This document shows positions 42,601 to 51,684 of a stretch of DNA of 64,000 nt, piece by piece. The notes below the pieces were generated by a model, which did no database searches, was not told where the DNA came from, and worked only from the letters and a program-made list of their open reading frames with translations. Every line of letters begins with the position of its first letter. Position 1 is the stretch's first letter. Source of the DNA: Chrysaora quinquecirrha (Eukaryota; Cnidaria; Scyphozoa; Semaeostomeae; Pelagiidae); NCBI GenBank assembly GCA_014526335.1, contig JACTAT010000037.1, forward strand, positions 8,060,566 to 8,124,565, given 5' to 3'. Position numbers and translations under genes: made by a program.

Positions 42601-45524
42601 AGGTTTTCATAACACATGCTGTTTTATTGCTTCATGTTATACCACTAGTAGTCGCAGCATTGCAAATGCATTAAAAAGCTATATAGCTAAATATGCGTAT
42701 TAGTATTTTTACTTTTGTCTCTCAATCAAAATTCATCAACATGTACAAAATTTACCATGAAATTCATCGTTTTTGAAAGGCTAATGTGGAGGTTTTGAGG
42801 GCTGCAAAAATTTTTATAGAAAACTTCTTCCTCGCAACGATAAGATTTATTACCTTCTTGAGGGGTGACTCTGAATCTATATATATAAAGCAGGACTGTT
42901 TGTATATACATGTACGTATTTATATCTATATTTTCGCTTATAAGTCAAGACCTTCTTGAAGTAAAGCAGACCAAGAGATTTCTTTGTAATAAGCCTTCTC
43001 AGCGACTGTCTTCGGCAAAAAAACTTTCCGCAAAAGAAATGTTTTAAGATTGAACTAGCTTATAGGCAGCAGTGTTGAAATAAGATGCGGCGTGGTGGAT
43101 TTTGAGAAGGCATTGTTACGTCACATTAATCAGAATACAATGTTTAACCAATAGCTCGCAAAGGCTTGGTTAAAATCGGCTGCGTATAGCCATGGGTTGT
43201 TAGACACTGCAAGTATCCTTCAACAACAACAAATTGAGCTTGAACAGGAGCCCAAGTTTGACTTGGCCGCCATTTTGAAAGTTCTACAGTGAAGGAGAAC
43301 AGAGAAAAAGAATTTCCGTTTTCTTTCTTTTAGGTCTTCAATGTCTCCTCCGCAGAAGCAAAGAAAGTTTTCCTCCGCATAAACACACGGTGTCTAACCA
43401 CCCATGGTATAGCTCTGTAGAGAACATCGAGTATTTAGTTTCCGCCACTGATAAGTCTGTTTCCCAGACAAAGGTCTTCAATTTACTAAAGAAGCTATTT
43501 TAAAAACTTCAACCCGGCACTGACGGCTAATAAACTAGTGCTATAAGAAGATCACAGGTCCTATCGTAGCAGAAAATCCCTCTTCACGACGAGTTAGCTG
43601 TTAGCATTACGATAAATGTCTTCTAACGACGTGTGATCGCGAAGAAGTCCAACGATGCTATTCTCACACAAAAAACAAACTCTGAACACCGAAAAGTTAC
43701 TTGCACATCCTACTAGGATACGCAGGGACAAAGCTAAGGAATTTGCGAAATGGGACTTTCTTTTGGGAAAGAAAAAGAGACTCAAACTATGTCGAATCAA
43801 AAAAAGTTTCCCTGCACAAAAATCTGATACTATATAGAGCATAATATATTAAGAAGTTACCTTTGTTAGGTATGGGACTACCAGCACTCGGTGACTTTCT
43901 TAGTTTGTCAGGTGAACCTGTGATTCTAGGAGACACTCCAAATACTTTAACTGCATCTTCGCTCTTCGCTCGGCGTGGCGGAGGTGGGCGTATCTTAGCA
44001 GAATGAACAGGTTGAGGGCTTCTTGAAAGTTTTCGTCGTTGGTCTGGATTAGCTGAATAAAATATATTCATATTCTTGTCTATAGCGTGTCTATAATCAG
44101 ATAGCTCTTGCTTAACATCTGGAGAAAGGGTGTTTTGACTCTTTGCCTTTGAACAAGATGAATGGCTCTGAATTTGTTCTGTTGTTTGCTTGTGACATTT
44201 CCCGGTGAATGCTTCACCGTTTTGTCTTTGTGCATGCCCTGTGGATCTCCCTGTAAACACTTCATCGTTTTGTCTTTGTGTTTGCCTTGTGGACTTCTCA
44301 GATGCATGTCTGTGGGGCTCGTCTACTGGTTTAGTTGAAGGTAACTTGGTGTAAAAATAAGAGCTGGCGTGTGATATACCAGGTAATGCCTTGGCTAATG
44401 CAGAGCTAGGCTCTTCTGTTCTGTGATTTTTCACATGATTATGACCAGAGACCCTTGCATTCACTGATTCAATGGGTTTTGAGCTGTGGCCATTAGTTTT
44501 GGTGGGAAATATATCTCGAACATGGGTGTGTCTCGATGATGAATCCTTTTTCATTCTTTTCCACGTGTCATTTAAAGATTCGATCCTTTTCCGCACTGTG
44601 GCTGACTGCCTGCGAGTTAGAGTGGCTGTTATTGTTTGGAATTCTGCATCATTTGTATCAATGCGAGCATGCTCTGAAATTGAAGTAATGAAATAGTAAA
44701 TAAAAAGATCTAGGTTCTTTTGAAAACTTATATGTTTTACTAAGATTTCGCCTTGCCAAGCAAGGCTTCTTCAGAGTATGATTGAACCTTGTGGTCTTTT
44801 TAGAATGGTGTCAATTGGTTTCTTATTTTAGCAGAATTAAATTGACTTCAGTTGGGTAATGTAATTGAAATGCCTTGGACAGATAGGGGCCCACAGTTAA
44901 AAATTTCAAGAAAATTGACCAGTAATGTAATTGAAGTGATAAAAAGTGTGATTGTGTAGTGAAGTATGATATTATGCCATTAAATTTTGACTAGAATCTA
45001 ATGAACTCTGTTTAAAAGGCGTTCCCACAAAAAAGGGCATGACCCTGAAAAATTTTTGTGCCAGAATGTGGGCCAGAGCTGTACCTACACCCTGATATTT
45101 GTCATGCATTCAGGCCATGTTTAGAGTGTAAAACCGATCAAAAGGGCTATAATAGAAACCTCAGGTTTATGTATTCTGTATGTAAATATTCTTCCATTTT
45201 TCTTTACTGGTGAGTTTATTATCAATGTTCTTCTCATTTTGGAAAGCCTAGGGGATGTGTCTTGCATATGGAAACAGCAACATTCAAGGAGGATGGGTCA
45301 AGAAATGGGGAACATTTCATGCAGAGGAATTATACTGGTAGTGAGCATTATTTTTGGAAATTTTTGAAGGCGAAAAATTAAAAAAACTGAAGTGAAGGGA
45401 TGGAGATCCGCATGTTCCAGGAAATTGAAATAATCAATAAATCAAGTATAATTACCTTTGTATTTACCAATAACATAACCCAATCCAATATCACTTAGCC
45501 ATTCTACATCATCATGATCATCAT
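21632..45524 (-). CDS. ARHGAP18/28/40-like: Rho GTPase-activating protein, ARHGAP18/28/40 family (partial, 14 exons)
   Basis: Stimulates GTP hydrolysis by Rho-family GTPases; family members control actin and cell shape in the cytoplasm. Exons in transcription order: 45524-45456, 44673-43861, 41586-41309, 39987-39919, 38078-37910, 36933-36833, 35975-35898, 34965-34862, 33870-33812, 32303-32221, 30741-30544, 25054-24983, 23960-23862, 21884-21632. All junctions are GT-AG and the frame is continuous, giving about 815 residues. This is longer than human ARHGAP18 (663) mainly because of a long serine/basic-rich N-terminal region. Family marks in order: VEWLSDIGLGYVIGKYK, the LTRRQSATVRKR helix, VRSLALIELTALFD, the RhoGAP domain, then MAIQLTEDITA and LYEVGGNI. 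The first coding exon (before 45524) and last (after 21632, expected to continue GERCLDP-like) were not found. Large introns are packed with transposons. Confidence 0.93.
22520..23000. repeat. ~160-180-bp tandem repeat in RhoGAP intron
   Basis: About 2.5 copies of a unit containing AAATGAAGGTCGTTCCTAAA, CCGAAATTGTCAACTTCGTC and GACCATAAAGTGACCCTATT. Copies start at about 22603, 22782 and 22944. The first is the most diverged. Confidence 0.85.
24011..24267. mobile_element. GGCCAAAC-type foldback element
   Basis: The left end GGTCCTGACAAAATGATCAA and the right end, read inwards as GGTCATGGCCAAGCGTCAAA, form imperfect inverted repeats. The interior is rich in TTGTCAAACATT-type motifs in both orientations. 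It lies between RhoGAP exons 25054 and 23960. No coding capacity. Confidence 0.65.
24495..24865. mobile_element. TACACG-family MITE
   Basis: Clean ends: TACACGTATTTTTTTATA on the left and TATAAAAAAATACGTGTA on the right. The interior is closely related to the duplicated 5690 and 6366 copies. The flanking TA on each side is consistent with TA target duplication. Confidence 0.85.
25401..25450. mobile_element. Left terminus of a mariner-like element
   Basis: CAGGGTGGCCCAAAAAAAAG preceded by TA is a typical mariner-type terminal repeat. I found no matching right terminus nearby, so this is an end fragment or a heavily decayed element. No transposase frame is visible. Confidence 0.55.
25764..26052. 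repeat. 16-bp GGAATGGAATGAAATT minisatellite
   Basis: A nearly perfect core at about 25800-25970 with degenerate ends. It gives spurious frames (FHSNFIPFQ repeats). It lies in the 5.5-kb RhoGAP intron between exons 30544 and 25054. Confidence 0.95.
26471..26722. mobile_element. Pogo/Tc1-like MITE with TA duplication
   Basis: The left end CAGTAGAAACCCGCATATAA and the right end, read inwards as CAGTAACAAAAACCGCATAC, are imperfect inverted repeats. The 252-bp element is flanked by TA on both sides. The CAGT-start and TA target are typical of the pogo/Tigger branch (family knowledge). No ORF. Confidence 0.8.
26784..27479 (-). CDS. Polyglutamine protein with a CYGCG/HxH Cys-His C-terminal domain
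   Basis: An open frame of 231 codons. Residues 14-122 are mostly Gln, with His, Val-Met and Ser interruptions. The C-terminal ~105 residues look like a real globular domain: LPGTTISKCYGCGKKI, PPDDVVIVTR, QPQNVHFHLRFDCLV and SEFGLTIHK. The CxxC and HxHx5C spacing suggests zinc binding (inference). I recall domains of this kind in multi-copy cnidarian proteins linked to transposons, but cannot name the family. The first ATG lies inside the terminal repeat of the adjoining MITE (27475-27830). The real 5' end may therefore have been another exon, or lost. It is nested in a RhoGAP intron on the same strand. It could be a gene, a retrocopy or a transposon ORF. Confidence 0.6.
   Translation of the reverse strand: MYVHITGRVMCTLQQQQQQQRHQQQQQQLQQMMMQQQQHQQVMSQQQQHHQPQQQQVMTQQQQQRHQQQQQLQNQQVMSQQPQQQQSQQQQVMEVMIQQQQQQQQQQQLHQLQGIMQQQQQLIFSLKWLPGTTISKCYGCGKKIQNPLVGPPDDVVIVTRAFREFRDRVTGQLTSSNQPQNVHFHLRFDCLVAKYPLFSPTMLLVQREFIPYLQQEHLAKLASEFGLTIHK
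27475..27830. mobile_element. TACACG-family MITE abutting the polyQ ORF
   Basis: Ends are TACACGTTTGTTTTGAAAG and CCTTTAAAAAACGTGTA. Interior motifs (ACTGCAAACAATCAATTACTA, CATTTGCAGTCAAAGTCACA, CTCAAAAGAGG) match 17710-18112. Its left end overlaps the start of the polyQ frame. Confidence 0.78.
27831..29291. other. Intron sequence with a dispersed repeat
   Basis: About 28930-29215 matches 54550-54840 in the same orientation (AGAAACAGACTGAAA, TCGAAATGCACCA, CTTTCTGTCTACACAG, GACAGATTCCAAAAC). This defines a dispersed repeat of unknown class. A minus-strand frame at 27866-27994 (QATRQMCVWLWRRLADSG) looks somewhat exon-like, but its phase does not join the polyQ frame. Confidence 0.55.
29300..30272. 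mobile_element. Non-autonomous hAT transposon with perfect 8-bp target duplication
   Basis: The terminal inverted repeats are a perfect 15 bp, CAGGGCATCTTTTAA and TTAAAAGATGCCCTG. They are flanked on both sides by AGAAAGTC (29292-29299 and 30273-30280). An 8-bp duplication with CAGGG-type ends is the signature of the hAT superfamily. The 973-bp interior has no transposase frame. It carries a GTGGGGCA-rich segment near the right end. Located in the RhoGAP intron 272 bases from exon 30741-30544. Confidence 0.93.
30544..36933 (-). CDS. RhoGAP catalytic domain exons
   Basis: Six exons encode the ~205-residue RhoGAP fold, about residues 470-674 of the partial protein. The domain opens with SAIFGVALPLL. 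Exon 35975-35898 carries EEGLLRVSGS, whose Arg is the expected catalytic arginine finger. ILKQFLRELPIPLLTHEY spans the 34862/33870 junction. LQLQALNLLVLLM is followed by NKMDLNNVSMIMAPNLF, with the Asn that packs on the GTPase. It closes with LIKYHKIIW. No key residue is missing, so an active GAP is expected; which GTPase it acts on cannot be read from sequence. Confidence 0.93.
31051..32172. mobile_element. GTTTACAC-ended element with a nested MITE
   Basis: The left end TCTTCGGCCCCGTTTACAC and ACTATGCCGATACG pair with the right end, read inwards as AGTCTTCGTTTACA and ATATGCCGGTATG. Diverged internal ATACGAAATGAATACG motifs occur near both ends. A TACACG-family MITE is inserted at 31399-31791. 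The short ORF at 30994-31278 is part of this repeat, not a gene. Confidence 0.7.
31399..31791. mobile_element. TACACG-family MITE (best-preserved copy)
   Basis: TACACGTTTTTTTATTATAAG on the left is answered by TTATAAAAAAAACGTGTA on the right. The subterminal motif TTAAGAAACTTTTAGAACTA is repeated several times near both ends. It is nested inside the 31051-32172 element, so it is the younger insertion. Confidence 0.88.
32511..32717. mobile_element. ~207-bp MITE with 21-bp inverted ends
   Basis: TTCCATTAGGCTGATTTTTC on the left matches, inverted, GAAAAATCAGACTATTGGAA on the right. The interior is GC-richer (CGCTTCGCTACGCGCG). No clear target duplication. Lies in the intron between exons 33812 and 32303. 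Confidence 0.8.
33405..33795. mobile_element. MITE related to the TACACG family
   Basis: Ends TACACTTTTTTTTAATAAGC and GCTTATTATAAAAAGAGTGTA. The interior repeats CAAAGTTGCTTAA and AGTTGCTTA near both ends. It lies seventeen bases downstream of RhoGAP exon 33870-33812, so the donor side of that intron is nearly at the element. Confidence 0.7.
34224..34703. mobile_element. Element with ACGGGGAC inverted ends and internal repeats
   Basis: ACGGGGACATGCCATT near 34254 pairs with AATGGCACGTCCCCGT ending at 34670; outer GTTTTGG and GGGG-run sequences extend the pairing. Between them are about eight diverged copies of ACCCATAATTCCGCA. No coding capacity. Confidence 0.72.
35122..35664. mobile_element. 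TACACG-family MITE
   Basis: Ends TACACGTTTTTATAAGGAAC and GTTCCTTATAAAAAAAAAACGTA. The interior has TTAAAGAACTTTAAGGAAC and AAGGAACTCC motifs. Lies between RhoGAP exons 35898 and 34965. Confidence 0.75.
36429..36622. repeat. ~194-bp palindrome (foldback)
   Basis: AATCAGTCAAATATATCAAA and GATATGGCCATCCGA on the left are matched inverted by TCGGATGGCCATATC and TGATATATCTGACTGATT on the right. The pairing continues inward (GATCACTGT with ACAGTGAT), leaving a ~35-base loop. It is immediately downstream of RhoGAP exon 36833-36933. Confidence 0.85.
37018..37435. mobile_element. CAACCTCGTCCCC-ended MITE
   Basis: CAACCTCGTCCCCAGG on the left pairs with CCGGGGTACGAGGTTG on the right. The interior is shared in inverted orientation with 16556-16895. 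Non-coding. Confidence 0.78.
37441..37759. mobile_element. GGCCAAAC-type foldback element
   Basis: TAAGGCCTTGGCCAAGCGAT on the left is answered by ATAGTTTGGCCAGGGCTTA on the right. Inside, AAACATTG, CAAACG and GTTTGACC motifs alternate in both orientations. It adjoins the 37018-37435 element almost directly. Confidence 0.75.
38750..39260. repeat. 511-bp near-perfect palindrome
   Basis: Left arm 38750-38975 and right arm 39037-39260 are inverted copies with few mismatches, from ATAGACCATTTCGGGGTTCA / TGAACCCCGAAATGGTCTAT inward to TACTCACTATGAATT / AATTCATAGTGAGTA. The loop is ~61 bp. Arms of ~225 bp with so few differences suggest a recent foldback transposon or ongoing arm conversion. No ORF. 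It lies between RhoGAP exons 39919 and 38078. Confidence 0.93.
40153..40504. mobile_element. Pogo-like MITE with TA duplication
   Basis: CAGTAGTTATTCAATTATCC on the left pairs with GGATAAACGAATAACTACTG on the right, and both ends are flanked by TA. The 352-bp interior also carries subterminal ATTATCCG motifs. A decayed relative of part of it lies near 54190-54310 in inverted orientation. Confidence 0.85.
42427..42585 (-). mobile_element. tRNA-derived SINE
   Basis: Close relative of 15589-15772. On the minus strand it starts AGGTGCTGTAGCGTCGTGAT, has the B-box-like GGTTCGAGCCC and ends in ACCATTTCACCT. It is intronic in the RhoGAP gene, in the same orientation as the gene. Confidence 0.8.
43185..43411. 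mobile_element. ~227-bp MITE
   Basis: TATAGCCATGGGTTGTTAGA on the left is matched inverted by TCTAACCACCCATGGTATA on the right. TA-like flanks are possible. Non-coding; intron between exons 43861 and 41586. Confidence 0.7.
43861..44673 (-). CDS. Large N-terminal low-complexity exon of the RhoGAP gene
   Basis: An 813-base exon encoding about 271 residues. It starts with the conserved HARIDTNDAEFQT and LTRRQSATVRKR region, then becomes Ser/Lys/His-rich. A partly duplicated motif (STRQTQRQNDEVFTGR then STGHAQRQNGEAFTGK) is visible. A Pro-Arg patch (IRPPPPRRAKSED) could bind SH3 or WW domains. Phases (2 nt, 270 codons, 1 nt) match both neighbouring exons. This exon accounts for most of the extra length over vertebrate relatives. 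Confidence 0.88.
44674..45455. other. RhoGAP intron, nothing recognised
   Basis: No repeat family, ORF or RNA gene recognised in this ~780-base intron. Confidence 0.5.
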
Positions 45525-45583
45525 CTAGAAAAAATTATAACATCAACATCTACTGCCTCCTTTGAATACTTGTATAATATGCT

Positions 45584-46014
45584 TAAGCCCCGAGCCAAAC
45601 GATGCAACATTAAGATGCAACATTTGTTGCTGACACGATGTTGCAACACTTAGATGCAACATTTGTTGCTGACCCGATGTTGCGTCATTTGTCCATCCAT
45701 GTTGCAGTGTGCAACATTTGTTGCACGATGTTGCATTAAGTTTCAAAGCAATAAAAAATGTTGCATTGTGCAACATTATTTTACATCGTTTGACTGGGTC
45801 TTGTAACATTTGTTACATGCATGCATGCGTATAGCAAGTAAATATGGAGCCAAAAGGATGGTTACCATAGAAATAACATAATTGGTTTGTTTCCAGTTCT
45901 TTTTTGATAACGCAAACAAATGTTGCATTTGAAATGTTGCAGCATTGGGTAAATTTAACTTTGAGGAAATGCGAAACAAATGTTGCACAAAATGTTGCGT
46001 TGTTTGGCCAGGGG
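45584..46014. mobile_element. GGCCAAAC-type element with TTGCAACAT repeats
   Basis: TTAAGCCCCGAGCCAAACGA on the left and TTGTTTGGCCAGGGG on the right are inverted ends. The interior has repeated ATGCAACATTTGTTGCTGAC units in both orientations. It lies just 5' of the first identified RhoGAP exon. Confidence 0.72.
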
Positions 46015-46494
46015 AATCCAAACTTATATCTAGGGTTTTAGGAAGGGTTTTAAAATTGAAATCCAAAACACTGGACTGTGTCTCTTCTGACCGGCCTAAG
46101 CAAAATGCAAAAAGGCGGGCGGCCTAAAAAGCGTCTTGCCAGAACAGAGACACAACAAAGAATGAAAATATCTTCCTCCTTTACCTTAGCGGCAAGGTAA
46201 AATCGATAAATATTAATGAAAAATAAATATGCGAACGTTCAAGATACCTTTCAATTCGTTAAACGTTTGAAATTCAAGACCTTTGAACATTAAATCTCAT
46301 CATAAACATTGCATAAACTTGCTGTTTTCGCGTTTTCTGTGATTTGAAATTTAATTATTGAATATGACGTTTGATGAATTGAATGAATTCTATTCATACG
46401 TTTGATGAGATGAATTGAATTTCTTACTTCGTGAGTTGAGAAACAGATGAACCTGTACTGTAAGCGCCTTTTGAAAATAAATAAACGCTGCAGT

Positions 46495-47050
46495 CAGGGC
46501 CGTAGCTACGGGGGGTGGTGTGGGGATGTGACACCCTCAGGCAAGTCGTCCGTCGGCAAATTTGAGAAGAACGGAAGTTTTCGGCAATAGTAACTAAGGG
46601 CGAGAAATGTTGCAAATCAAAAGAAACAAAATTAACGTGTCGGCAAATGTCGGGAAAACGTAAGCGCTCTAGGGTGCATTATCAAACTAGTCTCAAATTA
46701 TACTTTGTACACAAGAATCAAACTGGCAAATGATTACAATGTTGTTGTTCAACAGCTGAAAAGGTTGTGTTTCACGGCATTTTAGAGTTCAAATTTTCAA
46801 AATTTTACCGGGGGAGCATGCCCCCGGACCCCTCTTGCATGCGTGTCCCCCATTTCTGTATGATGTTCTATGATTCAAGCATGATATTCCTGGCCTGACA
46901 GTTGTGTGTTAAGCATGGGAAACAAAAAGAAATTCGCCAAGGAAAGAGAAACAGCCAAGCCACGCCCATCTCTAAAAAGCCACGCCCATTTTGTCGGCAA
47001 AATACCGAGCTACACCCCCCCCCGGTCGTTGAGTCCTAGCGACGGCCCTG
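46495..47050. mobile_element. Non-autonomous hAT-like element
   Basis: Ends are CAGGGCCGTAGCTACG on the left and, read inwards, CAGGGCCGTCGCTAGG on the right. Flanks (GCTGCAGT and TCCGCAGT) agree at 6 of 8 positions, consistent with an aged 8-bp duplication. An internal CCGGGGGAGCATGCCCCCGG is a short GC palindrome near 46808. No transposase. Confidence 0.78.
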
Positions 47051-48661
47051 TCCGCAGTCAATAATGGAAGGCTTCTCAGATACCCCTTCATCATCCGTTC
47101 GCCTTAATCGATCATCAACCAACCTATTGGCAATAGCTGGCACGGGCCGGCACGCATCTAATGAATTCCAGCAGGCCCCTATTTATTGATGACTGTACCT
47201 CAGTCATGTGAATCTGCAGCTCGTGCGCGCATTTGAGGGGGTGTTTGGGGGGATCTGACAACCGTAAAACCGCTCAAAATTTGCTTTAAAATCGTAAGTA
47301 AAACCGTCCGATATTTTGAACAAAACCGTATGGCACGGTGTCAAGTCTCCGTTTTCACGAAAATTGCATAACAGAATCTCTTAAAACTTTAGGTTAGTCA
47401 ACTTTTACTCTTCACTTCGCGTTTGTGAGACGCTTTCCTCCCATAAAAATTTTCTTTTTCATTGCGGGCTAACCTGCAGCTTCACTGAGTCGGCATTCAG
47501 TACCAAAAACGCAAAATCTTTAATCAAAAACCTGAAAAATTATCCAGAAATACCGTAAAACCGTTCACCGACGAGATTTTCAAAACAGAAAAACCGCGTG
47601 ATTTTCGGGAAAAGCCGAACCAAAATACTGGAAAAGCCGCGTAACCGTAAAACCCAAACACCTCCTCATTATCTCCGTTGAGGGGTCTATGATACTCGGC
47701 AGGTACTCATTTCCCAACAACACAGACCAGAGGAATGGAAAAGGACAAACAGCCTGTTCGTGAGGGAATGCATTTGAGGATTTCCCACAAATACGAATGT
47801 ATGAACAAGTGATAAAGAAGCAATGCCAATCTAAGCAGTTGTTTTTTCCTTTTCATTTGCCTTTTCAATTTTGTTCGCTTTCGGTGCTTTTTGTGACAGT
47901 TTTTATCAATTCTTGTACAAAATCTTCAAGTATTAAAAATTTGTTAATGTTTGTAAATAAACCATTTTAAATGCGGAACGACTGCAGATTAAATGCAAAA
48001 CCTTATTCCTGATTAAAAAAAAAGTTGGATGTTTTACAACACAAAAAGAATGAAAAACATCCTGTTCAACATCGCAAGAACCAAAGTATTTATCGCAGTG
48101 GTTTAACATACGACTGCTTATTTATTTACTGTAAATGTTCGATGAGGGCGTGGTGCACCAAGTACATTTTTTCGATTTTGGCAGCTGATCTGGGCCGAAA
48201 TACTGCAGTTGCTCTGGGCTGAACTGAACCGCTGTTGTACCTGTTCTGGGCCACGCTCCTCCGCAGCGTCCTTATATTACTTTAACCCCGCTTATCTTGT
48301 GTTGTAGTCTAAAACGCATGCGCAAAAACCAATAAGCGAGGACTTTCTTACTCCTGTTTCCTTCGCTCATTTTTAGAAAGGCGCTGCGGAGGAGCGTGTG
48401 TTCTGGGCTGAACCCTGACGATGTTCAGTGAAATGCTCAGCTCATTTGTCCAGGGCATAAGATCATAAAATTGAGATTTCAAGACACGTTTTACATTTGA
48501 TGCTGAATTTTCCACTCAATTACATAGCGCTCATAACATACAAAGACCCTTTTACATTATGTCGGACAGCTTCGTACCGTTTCGATTTTCAAATCGGACA
48601 GGGGTTGGTGTTTCAATCATGCCAGAGCTATTCGATGCGAAACGCTCCGAACATCGGAGTG
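47051..48661. other. Intergenic stretch, no gene recognised
   Basis: Lies between the RhoGAP and KYNU genes, where the RhoGAP promoter and first coding exon might be expected. I searched for the family's YW-rich acidic N-terminal motif on the minus strand and did not find it. Repeated CCGTAAAACCG motifs occur at 47260-47660, and CTCCGCAGCG-type inverted motifs at about 48250-48400. Confidence 0.45.
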
Positions 48662-48669
48662 ATTTTCAC

Positions 48670-48862
48670 CAGTGGCGTAACCAGGCATCCATTTTTGGAA
48701 AGGTAAAAGGGCGTGGTCAGAGAAAATAAGGGCGTGGTTATAAGAACAAATAACCAAGTCTTACCCGGGGTCCCTTTTTACATCAGATTTAGCCTTAAAA
48801 AACATACCTTGACAATGACTCGGAGCGGCTGCCACCCGTACCACCCCCCTGGCACGCCACTG
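48670..48862. mobile_element. 193-bp hAT-type MITE
   Basis: Ends CAGTGGCGTAACCAGGCA and, read inwards from the right, CAGTGGCGTGCCAGGGGG. Flanked by ATTTTCAC (48662-48669) and ATTTTCAT (48863-48870), a 7-of-8 target duplication. It is inserted in another repeat carrying TTTACA-type motifs. Confidence 0.85.
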
Positions 48863-49308
48863 ATTTTCATTCGGTTTTGAAGATGATATCATTCCACTGT
48901 CCGCATCGATAAGTTACATTTGGTTACATTTAATTACATTCTCGTGAGTGGGGATTCATGTTTGAAGTTTCCTTCTGGTTCGCCTACCCGGTAAGTTGCG
49001 AATGGGTCAATTGCGTATGAAAATCCAGATGCGGGTATAAAAATAGATATCTGGTATACTGTAAACACAGCAATAGGAATCCACAACGGGGTGAAAATCA
49101 AAGCTCCAAAATCGCTCCAAAAGCTGTCTGGAATAGTGTAAACGGAGCAAAACAAGTCCAAACTACATTGCAGCAAAACAGTTCTCAAACTAATTAAAAT
49201 GAGTATTACATAGTCACACTACATAGAAATAAAAATTACCCAGTCCATTATTTAGACACATATCAAAATTGAATAAATTAAATAACATGCATACTTATTG
49301 TTCATTGA

Positions 49309-51643
49309 TTATGATTTTGTAGCAGCTTTGGCAGATTCTTCAAGAAGTTGAGCGAACTTCCAGACATCGTGAAACTTATTGACAAGAGGAGCCGGTGCTA
49401 TTCGCAATACATTAGGCTTTCTTTCATCGCACTGTAGAAAAAATAAAAAATAATGCTCAATAGCGTGGAGTCAAGGAAGCAATCATACTTTCTCTATGGC
49501 TGAGGAACTCACTAATAATTTATGCAATTGATAATCCAAAACATATAAGTGAACGATGGTAGCCTTGGATGAGAGCCTTGGGCTGTATGAATTGGAGAGT
49601 TGCTCGGCGATTTCATTGAGCTCTATAGCTCAGTAGAAGCGTCGTTGGCTCTCTGATCATGCAGTCCAGGTTCGAATCCCATCTATTGCGGTATGCCACT
49701 TGTGGAAAAATTTATCCTCGTGTTCGTCATTCATGAAAAATATGAATGAAAATATATTTACTCACCACAACTCCTCTTTTGTCTAATTCTGGTTTTAATT
49801 TATCGATTGGAATTGAAAATTGAACTGACAACTGGCAACCCCTCTGAGCTGTATCTGAAGGCGTAATAATTGTTGTCTGCAGAAGATCATTACAAGGCTG
49901 ACCATTTTTACATCCATATATTTCATCCAGAAGACATTCAAGATATCCTACAATGAGAACAATGGGTTAGTAATAATAATGTTCTATTACCCTGTCTACC
50001 CGACTTTTTATGTTTATCTAGATGGTCATTTCATGAGCGATAATTTCCTTATCTGTGCAGCGCGGAGCAATATATAGGAACGACGATGGAGCAGCCGCAT
50101 ACGGGGGAATTTTGCTGAAGCAAAATTTCGTTCGTGAAATTTTGGTATGCGGTGCGTAGGGAATTTTCTTTTCCAGACAGAAAGTAAAATATTCAACATG
50201 TATGATAATTCGTGCCATTTTACTTGCCGTGTGCGGTGGACAGCATTTTGCTTACGAATGATAGCGTTACGCGCATGCGCTTTTACTTGTTTTTAAGTGG
50301 AAACTCGCCTTTATGTTGCCAAAATCGCTATGACAACCACTTGATTGAAATAGCAATTACAGAAGAAAATTGTCACAAACTTAAGTCTACGCCTCCGAAA
50401 AGCAGACACCTCTTCGTCCCAAGGTTCATTAATTTGTAAACAGAACTCCATACAGTGGACATCTATCTACAACGGACACCAAAACTGCTTCATTATACGG
50501 AGGTTCCATTGTATTCTTTCTTGTTTTTTGTATTACGAAGCAAAAATCTGCAGTTGCCAGATTTCATTGACAAAATTCACACAGCATGTTATCGAAGTGC
50601 AGTGGGACCGTGGGACGGACGCTAGACCTTGCGTTTACACAGGTCCGGTCCCACCCCGGTCCAAATCTACAATAGAATGGTTTTCGGGTACATTATCAAT
50701 GGCATTATCATTAGGTAGATTTTCATAAGGTCTTCTAAATGTTTTGTCCCTGAAGCTACTGAACGATTGAACTGCAAGACGGGCAATATAAATCTTGTGT
50801 TTCATCGATAACAAACTGCCGCAACGGCAACCAAAATTTTGTGACAAAAATAAAAACCGCATAACGGGCGGTCGAAGAATCTTCTGTGTCAAGAAGTTAA
50901 CTCTGGAGAATCTTCAACAAAGAAAGTCAAATCCTGGTTTTTTTATCACGTAATAAACCATAAAAACATTCTCTGACTAACCTGTTAGAAGAAGGGACTT
51001 TTTTCTTAGCCTATCCATCCTGGCTCTGTCAAAGATCTACAGAGATAAAATTAATATCAATAGTCATATGGTAAAAGGTACAAGAATGTTGATCAATTAT
51101 ATAGGCCGAATACGAATTTGTGCTCATGCGATATGAGCCTAACTGCATGCGTTTCGGTACCTTAGGCCAGGTACCAACCTTACATAGTGATCAATTATAA
51201 CAAGAAGGTTAGTTGGTACACGTCTGAGTTTGCTTTACACTGAAAAAGTAATTCATGGATTTAGTTAGTTAGTTAGTATACTAAGTTTTTGGTTTGTTAG
51301 TTAACTAGTAACGTAGTTTGTTAGTTAGTTAGTTGGTTAGTTGATTAGTAAATTAGTTATAGTTTGTTACTTAGTTAGTTAGTTACTGAATTACAGTTGA
51401 TTATTTGGTAAGTAAGTCTTAGTTAGATTGTTTGTTAGTTAGTTGAATAGCTCATTAGATAGTTAGTTAGTTAGTTAGTTAGATAGCTAGTTAGGTAGTT
51501 AGTTAGTTGGCTAGTTAGTTAATTGGTTGGTTGTTTGGTTGGTCAATTAGTAAATTAGATAGTTTGTTTGTTATTTAGTTAGTTAGTAAATTAGTAGTTA
51601 CTTTTAGTGTGGTGGTGTGTTAGGTAGTTAGTTAGTTAGTTAC

Positions 51644-51684
<41 letters not shown>

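Noticed and set aside
48934..49188. 84-codon minus-strand ORF between the RhoGAP and KYNU genes
   Set aside because: Its sequence repeats GTTTACA/TGTAAAC-type motifs seen in nearby transposon fragments; no domain and no fit to either gene's missing exon.
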